From contig DAOTNF010000028.1 of the NCBI GenBank assembly GCA_035450685.1, positions 1-10,585 of the forward strand: a DNA stretch of 10,585 bases, written 5' to 3'. The notes beneath the pieces were generated by a model. That model saw only the letters and a list, made by a program, of their open reading frames with translations. It made no database searches and was not told the origin of the DNA. This document shows, piece by piece, positions 1-6,481 of this stretch (positions are counted from its first letter, which is position 1; the number at the start of each line of letters is the position of its first letter). The DNA is from Syntrophosphaera sp035450685. Its GTDB lineage: Bacteria > Cloacimonadota > Cloacimonadia > Cloacimonadales > Cloacimonadaceae. The position numbers were made by a program, and so were the translations under genes.

Positions 1-30
1 GTTTCAATCCTTGGTTTGGTGGATAAGGGG
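1..30 (-). CRISPR. Leader-proximal CRISPR repeat (array continues beyond the left edge)
   Basis: Read on the minus strand, this segment ends in ATTGAAAC, the 8-nt tail seen in many type I-B repeats that becomes the 5' handle of mature crRNA after Cas6 cleavage. It lies just beyond an AT-rich leader at the 3' end of a full cas operon and in the same orientation, as expected for the first repeat. Only one copy is visible, so the repeat length is unproven: 30 nt is the commonest I-B length, but up to about 37 nt (to position 37) cannot be excluded. Only weak 4-bp pairings (ATCC with GGAT, or CCTT with AAGG) are possible, in line with the weakly structured I-B repeats. No spacer is present in the window. 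Confidence 0.8.
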
Positions 31-58
31 TTTTAAGAGTTCCCCAAGCATAACTTTA

Positions 59-64
59 ATTATA
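59..64 (-). promoter_or_regulatory. Candidate -10 box of the pre-crRNA promoter
   Basis: TATAAT occurs on the minus strand about 29 bases before the repeat, so transcription would begin near 51-53, just ahead of the array. No good -35 hexamer is seen 16-18 bases upstream (the best is TGGGAT-like), so the promoter may be activator-dependent or rely on the -10 alone. The proximal arm of the leader inverted repeat directly abuts the box. Confidence 0.45.
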
Positions 65-108
65 GCAATGAAATGGACGGATATCCCAGATAGGGTTATT
101 TTCATTGC
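65..108. repeat. Leader inverted repeat
   Basis: GCAATGAAA at 65-73 and TTTCATTGC at 100-108 are perfect 9-bp inverted arms separated by 26 bases. A smaller imperfect pairing (ATCCC against AGGGT) lies inside the loop. It could be a protein-binding operator, a cruciform, or a recognition element for spacer integration. Which of these applies cannot be decided from one sequence. Confidence 0.6.
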
Positions 109-219
109 ATACGCCTTTTCGGTGGCCATAACATTAGCATTCTATATCTCAGACACGTGTAAACACTCTATATCACTATAAAGAACAACTTTCATTCCAA
201 AAAACATAATAAATCTGTC

Positions 220-807
220 TCAGAATATGCAGAGGTTTCTATAGGTGCAATCTTCACACTTACGCTGTGAAACCTTAACCTGCGGATATAAGGACAAGCT
301 AATTAACTGGAATATCTCGTCAACTATTTTCTGCGCTCTGGTTTTTAAGGCGTGGGTGATTGATATCTCTTCCAGGTGATTTTTGGAACGGACATAAACC
401 AGGAAGGCCTTGTTCACGGATTTTTGGAAGTTTTCTTCTATCAGCAGCGCGTACAGGGCTTGCTGGATCACATGGGTTTTATAGATTCTGTTTTCCCAGT
501 TTGCATACTTATAATCCAAAGGAGCGGCGGTACCATCACTTAAAAACAGAACTTCATCAATGCGGCCGACCAGCTTCAAGCGCTCTGACCCCAAGTAAAC
601 ATCCTGCAGCTTGTCAACGGCTCCCGCTTTTTTGCGTAGGTAATCTTTGTTCTGTACCAGTTTCAATGCGTGAATGTCACGGCCTTTGTTGACCAGATGA
701 CGCCTGTGCTCGTGCTGGTCGATTTTCAGGACATTCAAATAATAGACAAAACGTGGGCAGAACATGTATTCAATGACTTCAGAGGGAGTTATAAACTGAA
801 AATCCAT
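220..807 (-). CDS. cas4: CRISPR-associated exonuclease Cas4
   Basis: Cas4 is a RecB-family nuclease with an iron-sulfur cluster that trims pre-spacers and helps choose PAM and orientation during acquisition by Cas1-Cas2. At 195 residues it has the usual family length. All expected residues are visible: four cluster cysteines, C17 (in FCPRF) and C184, C187, C193 (in CEDCTYRNLC); and nuclease residues H46, D84 (GRIDEV), D98 and K100 (PLDYKYA), followed by the QQALYALL motif at 115-122. ATG at 807 starts 2 bases after the cas2 stop, so it is probably translated by coupling; no strong Shine-Dalgarno is seen. It is the last gene of the operon, next to the leader. In the usual I-B order cas4 precedes cas1, so this position is odd. 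The product seems intact. Confidence 0.95.
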   Translation of the reverse strand: MDFQFITPSEVIEYMFCPRFVYYLNVLKIDQHEHRRHLVNKGRDIHALKLVQNKDYLRKKAGAVDKLQDVYLGSERLKLVGRIDEVLFLSDGTAAPLDYKYANWENRIYKTHVIQQALYALLIEENFQKSVNKAFLVYVRSKNHLEEISITHALKTRAQKIVDEIFQLISLSLYPQVKVSQRKCEDCTYRNLCIF

Positions 808-809
808 GA

Positions 810-1100
810 TTACATCAATAAAGCTTTAAGCTCATCAGTTATCAGTTTCCTGTCGAATGCCTGACCAAGCAACTCACACTGATCGAAATCTTCCCGGCAC
901 ATGGGAAAGATATACACTTTATCACAGTTGGGATCGAACAAATCCTCGATATGGCTGCGCAGCTCTTTGCGTTTGGTTTTGTCAAGCTCACCCAGGAACA
1001 CAGAGTATTGCACCCGGTAGATGCCTGCCTTCAGACAAAGTTTTGCCACTTTCGACCTGACCTTGTCTTTCTGAATGTCATAAAGCACCCATGTAAGCAT
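810..1100 (-). CDS. cas2: CRISPR-associated protein Cas2
   Basis: Cas2 is the small ferredoxin-fold protein whose dimer bridges two Cas1 dimers in the spacer integration complex. The 96-residue product shows the conserved first strand with D8 (VLYDI) and the RVQYSVFLGEL motif at 29-39, both typical of the family. The ATG at 1100 is chosen over the TTG one codon upstream (1103) because a strong Shine-Dalgarno, GAGGAGG (1111-1105), lies 4 bases before it. The ATG shares one base with the cas1 stop (TGATG), so cas2 should be translationally coupled to cas1. cas4 follows after 2 bases. Confidence 0.96.
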   Translation of the reverse strand: MLTWVLYDIQKDKVRSKVAKLCLKAGIYRVQYSVFLGELDKTKRKELRSHIEDLFDPNCDKVYIFPMCREDFDQCELLGQAFDRKLITDELKALLM

Positions 1101-2161
1101 CAATCCTCCTCTTCTTGTCCAGAATCATCGTCTCCCGAGCCCAGGAAGTTTTCCAATTTAGTATGCAGGCTTTTATCCAAATATCCGCCCCGACGGTTGA
1201 TCAGGAAATTGGCAAAGGCATGGGCATCTGTCTGGATACACTCTACCAGACGGCGGTTTTTGTTGTGATAGCGAACTCTTGTATCCAGATGCTCCAGCAA
1301 AAGGGGGGCCAGAAACTTTTTGCCCTGGGTGGAGAGGATAACGCCCTGGTGAACTTCTTCCACGTATTCTGGCTTGAATCTGTGCCTGGAGAAAATGTGA
1401 AAAACAGGTTCATCGATAAAGTGTCGATAGGGTTCGATGAAGTCAAAGACAAAGGATTTTTTGTTGTAATTATCTGTATGCAGCAAGCCAATATAGGGAT
1501 CAAGCCCAGCAATCACGAGGGCTCTCTCCACTTTGGAGTAAAGGATTCCATAGCCGTAGTTCAGACAGACGTTGAAGGCGTCTTTGGCCGGGTGTGAGCT
1601 TCGACCCTTAAACCGGAAGCCTTCAGGGATAAGGTCTCCCAAGGTTGAGAAATACAGTTTGGAAGCCGATCCTTCCCAGCCCATGAATGAAGCTCCCAGA
1701 TCCTCAAGCGTTCCTTGGGCAGAGAACACTTTTAGGGCATAGTCCTGCATTTTGCCAGTTTTTTCCCGGTACTCTTCGCCCACGTAATCCCGTTTACTGA
1801 TCAAGGCTTTCATAAATCGGCACTGGTACATTATCTTAAGTGTAATCCACAGTTTAATGAACTCCAGCCCTGTTTCATTTGTCAAAGCCTCCAGTTGACG
1901 CCTGCGGATCAGCACCGTGCTGCCTATCTTTGGAAACCAGATGCGGGCATAGGGGCTGCCATATTTATCCAGAAAGACCACGTCGATGTTATGTTCCAGG
2001 GCCAATTGGATGGCATCCGTAGTCATGGTTGCGGCGTTGGAGATGATGATTGAGGACACCTTGGCGGGAGCAATCGGTGTTTTTTTCCCCTCCACCATCA
2101 CTTCAAACATATCGTCTTTTTTTCTGAGGAAAGTGCCGAAGGTATTAAGATGTAGTTCCAT
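1100..2161 (-). CDS. cas1: CRISPR-associated endonuclease/integrase Cas1
   Basis: Cas1 is the integrase that joins new spacers to the leader-repeat junction, acting with Cas2 and here probably Cas4. Numbered from a TTG at 2167, the metal-binding catalytic residues are E165 (MGWEGSAS), H230 (GLLHTDN) and E245 (FDFIEPYR). The LNYGYGILY helix at 202-210 is also typical. The N-terminal beta domain begins ELHLNTFGTFL. I prefer the ATG at 2161 (353 residues), 2 bases after the cas3 stop. The in-frame TTG at 2167 overlaps that stop by 4 bases and would add two residues; no Shine-Dalgarno distinguishes them. The C-terminus is an acidic tail (GDDDSGQEEED) whose codons include the cas2 ribosome-binding site. 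All catalytic residues are present, so acquisition should be possible. Confidence 0.96.
   Translation of the reverse strand: MELHLNTFGTFLRKKDDMFEVMVEGKKTPIAPAKVSSIIISNAATMTTDAIQLALEHNIDVVFLDKYGSPYARIWFPKIGSTVLIRRRQLEALTNETGLEFIKLWITLKIMYQCRFMKALISKRDYVGEEYREKTGKMQDYALKVFSAQGTLEDLGASFMGWEGSASKLYFSTLGDLIPEGFRFKGRSSHPAKDAFNVCLNYGYGILYSKVERALVIAGLDPYIGLLHTDNYNKKSFVFDFIEPYRHFIDEPVFHIFSRHRFKPEYVEEVHQGVILSTQGKKFLAPLLLEHLDTRVRYHNKNRRLVECIQTDAHAFANFLINRRGGYLDKSLHTKLENFLGSGDDDSGQEEED
1105..1111 (-). promoter_or_regulatory. Shine-Dalgarno of cas2 inside the cas1 tail
   Basis: GAGGAGG on the minus strand stands 4 bases before the cas2 ATG and fixes that start. It lies in the codons for the acidic last residues of Cas1 (EEED), so the same bases encode the tail and recruit ribosomes for cas2. 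Confidence 0.8.
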
Positions 2162-2163
2162 AT

Positions 2164-4503
2164 TCAAAAAATGTAATCAGCCTGTCTTGCCTTGCGGATG
2201 AATCCGGTTTCCAAGTCATAGTATTGACTTAGCACATCTTTCCCAATGATATGGATTCTACTTTCCGACTCAAGATACCTCTTATCTACATTTATCATGT
2301 ACGGTCCCATCTGCCTTTGCAGTTTTCTCAACTCTGACCTGGCTTCAAAATCACCGGTATGATAAGTCGAGATCACGGATCTATACGATTCAAGTAATGC
2401 CGATGAAGTTCCGTCCAGTTCGACGAAGACGGTTTGTGCGGGATGGGATTCGATCAGGTGGAACGCGTTTGGGTTTTCACGTGAGTCATAGTTCAAAGCC
2501 GAACCCAGATCAAGCCTTGCCAGGCTTCTGATAATGCTTTTGGAGATGTCCCTGGCGCTTGCCTGAGCCAGGTATTCATAATATTGGTTGCTGATTTTGT
2601 GAAGGTCTGCTTCCTGCAAGGGGCTGGCATCTGTCCCCAGGGTTTTTTTAGTGGCGTGGATGAGAGTTTCGTCGTAGATATATCTCCAATATGGTGTGCT
2701 ATCAGCAAACAGTTGAAAAACGACAACCCTGGACCTGTTTTTAGACTCATTGCGGTTGCAACGCCCGGCAGCCTGGATAATGGAGTCGAGGGGAGCAAGG
2801 TCCCGATACACAATATCCACATCAATATCGACACCCGCTTCCACCACCTGGGTGGAGACAATTATCAGCCCCCTGCCACTGTTTTCCCTGATCTCGTTTA
2901 TCCTCTCCAGCCGTTGCTTCGGGATAACATTTGACGACAGGTAGATCAACCGCTGGCACGGGCATGCTTCTTTCAACATCATGTACAGGTCCAGCGAGCA
3001 CTGAACCGTATTGACGATTATCAAACGATTGAGCGAGCTGTCTTCTTTGTCGTCATTGGCAACCAGCTTGGCTAGCCCTGACAGTTCCATCTTTTCCGAC
3101 AAATACGAGCGGTGGATTTCGACCCTGTCCAGTTTGGAGAACCACAGGTCTTTAGATGTTGCCAACTCCACCAGATCAGGATCGTTGGGATCGAAGATCA
3201 TGGGAAGGGTGGCAGTGACCAACATGACAACTGAATTGAGGTGTTTTGACAGTTGTTTCAGCACATGGCGCAGCAGTTCCCAGTAATGGTGAGGAATATT
3301 CTGCACCTCATCGAGAATCACAACAGCATGGGCAAAACGATGCAGCCGCTTGAGGTTGGTATTCCTGATAGACAGGCAGGAAGCCAGAAGCTGGGCGAAA
3401 GTCGTCACCACCAGTTCGCTGTCCCAAGTTTCAACCAGATACTCTGCTTCGTTGTCAGCGTACTCGTTAGCGCCATGATAACCGAAATCTGCCAGATGAT
3501 GGTGGGCAAGCAAGGTTTCAGAACCGAAGCTTGACAGGCTATGGCGAAGGATTTTGGAGAACACGCTATAGTTCTGGTCGATAATGGATGTGAAAGGCAG
3601 GCTGTATATTATGCGCTGCAGGCCGGGATGCGATTTTCTGAGTTCAAGCGCCACTTTCAGTGTACTGATTGTCTTGCCGGAACCGGTTGGCATATTCACC
3701 GAATATGTGTTGATCTCAGGTCTGAGATTATTCGACAGGGTATCATACGCCTCGTTGCGGATGTTGCCGATGACTCCCCTGGCAGGAGGCAGGTTTTTTT
3801 TATCTTTTTTATAATTGTCGATTATTCTGGTGTTCCACTTGCGGGTGTTGGCATCGAGGCAATCACTGTTAAAGATCGCGGAATGTTTATCCGCCCAGAT
3901 CAGTATGGAAAACAGGTATTCCAGCCTGAGCCACTGTTCATCTGATATCGAAGACCTTTGCCGTCTGAATTGAGAAGCCAGGCTTTTTTTGTCCAAATCA
4001 CCAAGAGCTTCCTCAAATCCATTGGAAGAAAGGCAGTTCCCAATGTCAAGCCGTTCAAGGATTGCATTCAATTCAATATAATCTATCTGCTGATTGATTT
4101 CTGCCAGCTCGCTTTGATCCAAGCCTGGGGCCAAGAGTTCATCCATATCGCCCAGATTGCCATGATGAGCGTTTACGCAAATATATGCGAAAAAGCGGTC
4201 CAAGGGCGGCAGTTTCAGTACGCTTGAACAGTAATGGAACGCCCAAATGGCAGAGAACTCGCTGTGCCTGGTTAGATTTGACCTTGGTGCCCCGTTCATA
4301 AGGTAATTCTGAAAATATGCGGAGCCTTTGCCGAGGTCATGAAAAGAGAGTATTACCTTGAGCAGGAGCTCGCTTTCGGGAAACACAGAGTTTTCTCTGA
4401 ACCTGCGCAGACCCTTGTCGGTCACCTGCTCAAGATGGTCTTTTAACAGCATCCCGGGATGAGAATGCAGCTTAAAATCCGTGTATGACATCCTGCAGAT
4501 CAT
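2164..4503 (-). CDS. cas3: CRISPR-associated nuclease-helicase Cas3 (HD plus DExD/H)
   Basis: Cas3 is recruited by Cascade to the R-loop and nicks, unwinds and degrades target DNA. The 779-residue protein has both domains fused in the usual order. The N-terminal HD nuclease shows H23, H55-D56 (FHDLGKG), H80 (TRHSEFSA), H113-H114 (NAHHGN) and D204 (IWADKHSA). The superfamily 2 helicase shows Walker A MPTGSGKT (271-278), Walker B DEVQ (398-401), motif III VTATLP (429-434), motif V VVEAGVDID (553-561) and motif VI QAAGRCNR (577-584). It overlaps cas5 by 32 bases when started at the ATG at 4503. A second ATG at 4491 (MSYTDFKL) would overlap by 20 and matches family N-termini at least as well. AAGGTGA next to the first ATG is placed ideally for neither. 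No defects are seen. Confidence 0.96.
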   Translation of the reverse strand: MICRMSYTDFKLHSHPGMLLKDHLEQVTDKGLRRFRENSVFPESELLLKVILSFHDLGKGSAYFQNYLMNGAPRSNLTRHSEFSAIWAFHYCSSVLKLPPLDRFFAYICVNAHHGNLGDMDELLAPGLDQSELAEINQQIDYIELNAILERLDIGNCLSSNGFEEALGDLDKKSLASQFRRQRSSISDEQWLRLEYLFSILIWADKHSAIFNSDCLDANTRKWNTRIIDNYKKDKKNLPPARGVIGNIRNEAYDTLSNNLRPEINTYSVNMPTGSGKTISTLKVALELRKSHPGLQRIIYSLPFTSIIDQNYSVFSKILRHSLSSFGSETLLAHHHLADFGYHGANEYADNEAEYLVETWDSELVVTTFAQLLASCLSIRNTNLKRLHRFAHAVVILDEVQNIPHHYWELLRHVLKQLSKHLNSVVMLVTATLPMIFDPNDPDLVELATSKDLWFSKLDRVEIHRSYLSEKMELSGLAKLVANDDKEDSSLNRLIIVNTVQCSLDLYMMLKEACPCQRLIYLSSNVIPKQRLERINEIRENSGRGLIIVSTQVVEAGVDIDVDIVYRDLAPLDSIIQAAGRCNRNESKNRSRVVVFQLFADSTPYWRYIYDETLIHATKKTLGTDASPLQEADLHKISNQYYEYLAQASARDISKSIIRSLARLDLGSALNYDSRENPNAFHLIESHPAQTVFVELDGTSSALLESYRSVISTYHTGDFEARSELRKLQRQMGPYMINVDKRYLESESRIHIIGKDVLSQYYDLETGFIRKARQADYIF

Positions 4504-5188
4504 TCACCTTGTAGGCAATGTCTTTCAAAACCAGGTTCATCGGATTGCCCTCTAATTCATAGAGAACCTCTTCGTATTTGTCCACTACCCTGTCGTTTCC
4601 CATTGTGACGGGCATGACCGCTTTCTGCAGCCTTGCGGGGGTATTCAGCAAGACCTTGTCAATCGAGGCCATGGGTACCACGGAATCCACCAAAAGTTCA
4701 TGCCCGGGCTCCAGGGGAGTTAGGCCAAACTCGCCTAAATACTCGAAGTTTGCCAGGCAACCACTGATCCCCAGGGAAATAGTATATACACTCTTATGCG
4801 CCTCAAGCAGTTCTTTCAGCTTCTGGTACATTTTTGCATCTTCACAGGCAAAGTAGATTCTATAGCGGACGTCTTTCAGGAATTCCACGTTGGTAGGTTT
4901 ATGCTCCTGGAATCTGGATACATGTTTCAAAGAGGTTGTTTTCAAGTAGTTGTGGGCAATCTTGGTTTTTTTGACCTCGTTCATCAGCCGCAGGGCAATG
5001 AAGCTATCTTGCGGGTTGAATCTTTCCGGATTTTCGCTCTTGTCAATTCCCAGAATGGCTCCAATCGTTCCAGATAAAGCGGTTCTGGGAGGGATGGAGA
5101 AGCTGAGAGGAGACATGTTGGCAAAGAATTTTTTGTACTGAGCATAATCTCCAAACAGCTCAAAGCAGATTACTTTACCAGGTGTCAT
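4472..5188 (-). CDS. cas5: Cascade subunit Cas5 (Cas5h/I-B type)
   Basis: Cas5 is a RAMP-fold protein that caps the 5' handle of the crRNA and contacts Cas8b and the first Cas7 in Cascade. The 238-residue product begins with the expected first RAMP strand (KVICFELFGDYAQYKKF), followed by the family motif PPRTALSGTIGAILG at about 33-47. Cas6 is present as the processing enzyme, so this Cas5 is expected to be structural, unlike the catalytic Cas5d of type I-C. The ATG at 5188 has GGAG 6 bases upstream. The gene begins 21 bases after cas7 and its end overlaps cas3, in the conserved I-B order cas8b-cas7-cas5-cas3. Confidence 0.93.
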   Translation of the reverse strand: MTPGKVICFELFGDYAQYKKFFANMSPLSFSIPPRTALSGTIGAILGIDKSENPERFNPQDSFIALRLMNEVKKTKIAHNYLKTTSLKHVSRFQEHKPTNVEFLKDVRYRIYFACEDAKMYQKLKELLEAHKSVYTISLGISGCLANFEYLGEFGLTPLEPGHELLVDSVVPMASIDKVLLNTPARLQKAVMPVTMGNDRVVDKYEEVLYELEGNPMNLVLKDIAYKVNDLQDVIHGF

Positions 5189-5209
5189 TGTAACTCCAGT
5201 TGAAGGCGG

Positions 5210-6082
5210 CTAACACCATCCTTCAAGTATCAGGTTTGGATCCTTTTGCATTGTTATCTCCGGCTTGTTCTCGCCAAGGCTGTCGATCATAGATTTTAAG
5301 GGGCTCATATCCAACTTTATATCATCAATTCCTCTTATCTGCTCGTCTTTTCTATCCGAGGAAAGTCTTATGTATTTATCCAACTCGCCGATGAAAAAAT
5401 AGCTGTCTTTGTGTTCCAACATAAGCAGCAATCTGGGATTGTGCTCCATCTTAGACCTTGATATCAGATTCTTGGTGCCGTTCCACAGCCCTTTTTTAAG
5501 CATTGCGATATCTTCATTGGTAAGACCAGTGTGCCGGGCAGCCGTTTCATTGATGATCCCGTAAAACGCTATCAGGGAATATGGAAGTATATACTCCTCA
5601 CGGAAGGTTGGCTGCTTTGCTCCGGGTTTGGAGGCAAAAGCACCTGTCCCCTTTACATACATCAGTTCGACCCTGTGCAGGGAGCGTCCCATCTTGAATT
5701 GCACCGGCCCGGTCAATGTTAAGGATGATTTGTCCAAGGGGATGACACCGCCAAAGAGCCTAATGTCTATGCAGGCATTAAGCACCGACTTCAGATCGTT
5801 ATCATAGTGTTTTGCCCTGTTCTTGCCGTCATTGATACCCTTGTCCGGATCACCGTCCACAAAAGTCTGCCGCACAAAGATATCTTTAATTCCTTCCTGG
5901 TTGTAGCCCTCATACTGGTAGAGATAGTCCCTCACAGTCCTCTTGAGCCGTACATCGGTTACTATGTTGTGCCCCGTCTCTTCATCGATTCTTGGTTTGT
6001 TCTCATCGGTGGGGTCGCCGTTGGGATTGCCGTTCTGCACATCGTACAGAAACAGGATCTCAGTTCTTTTGATGTCTGTCAT
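5210..6082 (-). CDS. cas7: Cascade backbone subunit Cas7 (Csh2 type, I-B)
   Basis: Cas7 polymerises along the crRNA spacer to form the Cascade backbone. The N-terminal block, FLYDVQNGNPNGDP and then DENKPRIDEETG and TDVRLKRTVRDYL, is the diagnostic signature of the Csh2 family of I-B (Hmari-like) systems. The ATG at 6082 is preferred, giving a 290-residue protein beginning MTDIKRTEILFL, because GGAGG (6092-6088) lies 5 bases before it. The other ATG at 6094, directly after the cas8b TAA, would add four residues but would place that Shine-Dalgarno inside the coding region. The spacing to cas8b is therefore 12 bases. Strong ribosome loading fits the need for several Cas7 copies per complex. The length is normal and no defects are seen. 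Confidence 0.95.
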   Translation of the reverse strand: MTDIKRTEILFLYDVQNGNPNGDPTDENKPRIDEETGHNIVTDVRLKRTVRDYLYQYEGYNQEGIKDIFVRQTFVDGDPDKGINDGKNRAKHYDNDLKSVLNACIDIRLFGGVIPLDKSSLTLTGPVQFKMGRSLHRVELMYVKGTGAFASKPGAKQPTFREEYILPYSLIAFYGIINETAARHTGLTNEDIAMLKKGLWNGTKNLISRSKMEHNPRLLLMLEHKDSYFFIGELDKYIRLSSDRKDEQIRGIDDIKLDMSPLKSMIDSLGENKPEITMQKDPNLILEGWC

Positions 6083-6087
6083 GGTAT

Positions 6088-6092
6088 CCTCC
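6088..6092 (-). promoter_or_regulatory. Shine-Dalgarno that decides the cas7 start
   Basis: GGAGG on the minus strand is 5 bases from the ATG at 6082 and overlaps the competing ATG at 6094, so the downstream ATG is the likely start of Cas7. Confidence 0.75.
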
Positions 6093-6094
6093 AT

Positions 6095-6481
6095 TTATAC
6101 TTCCTGTTCAGTAGTTGTTTCTTGCTTAAAGTTTTTGCTCAGGGTCATTCCCAAAGTGAATAGAAAACTAATCTCGTCGTTGGTCAGCTTTTCCATGCCA
6201 CCTTTTATCATCAGCTCCGCTATGCTCTGTTCGAGCTTAAGGTAGTAGTTTTTGCTGTACTGCTCCAGTTTTTCCTTTGCTTCGGTGAAGATTCGATAAA
6301 CAAGGTCTTTGTTTAGTTTCATGGAGTTCAGCCTTTTCCTGAACGGGGCTGAGTTTTTCTCTGTGTGTTGTATGTTGATCAGGAATTGCGTCAATACTCC
6401 CGTCATGAACACGCATTGTTTAGCACTGGTGTCGAAGAAATCCTTGTGCTCCTCGAAAAAATCGGCGAATTTGCCTGTCAT
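6095..6481 (-). CDS. cas11b: Cas11b small subunit translated from inside cas8b (predicted)
   Basis: In several type I-B, I-C and I-D systems the small Cascade subunit (Cas11) is made from an internal start near the 3' end of cas8; this is published knowledge for those subtypes. Here an in-frame ATG at 6481 (M517 of Cas8b) is preceded, with a 5-base spacer, by AAAGGAGG (6494-6487), a near-perfect Shine-Dalgarno and among the strongest in the window. The product would be 128 residues, the size expected of Cas11b. It looks mostly helical: MTGKFADFFEEHKDFF, then a hydrophobic helix around FMTGVLTQFLI, then the charged FTEAKEKLEQYSKNYYLKLEQ. No separate small-subunit gene exists in the operon, which strengthens the case. 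That it is translated is inference; the signal is seen directly. Confidence 0.75.
   Translation of the reverse strand: MTGKFADFFEEHKDFFDTSAKQCVFMTGVLTQFLINIQHTEKNSAPFRKRLNSMKLNKDLVYRIFTEAKEKLEQYSKNYYLKLEQSIAELMIKGGMEKLTNDEISFLFTLGMTLSKNFKQETTTEQEV

Larger units (their letters stand above)
31..219 (-). promoter_or_regulatory. CRISPR leader
   Basis: This AT-rich, gene-free stretch lies between the cas4 stop codon and the first repeat. By position it is the leader, where the array promoter lies and where Cas1-Cas2 inserts new spacers. It holds a perfect TATAAT on the minus strand at 64-59, a 9-bp inverted repeat (65-73 and 100-108), and a second cluster with the palindrome ACACGTGT (153-160) flanked by two TCTATATC copies (141-148 and 167-174). 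GGGG (minus strand, 45-42) in the leader can pair with CCCC at the start of the repeat (30-27). I saw no clear terminator after cas4, so operon transcripts may run into the array. Confidence 0.7.

Noticed and set aside
31..219. A novel small gene or RNA in the leader
   Set aside because: No open frame with a ribosome-binding site, and the features fit a CRISPR leader.
1115..1597. A 160-codon plus-strand frame opposite cas1
   Set aside because: It is a shadow of cas1, which has all catalytic residues on the other strand.
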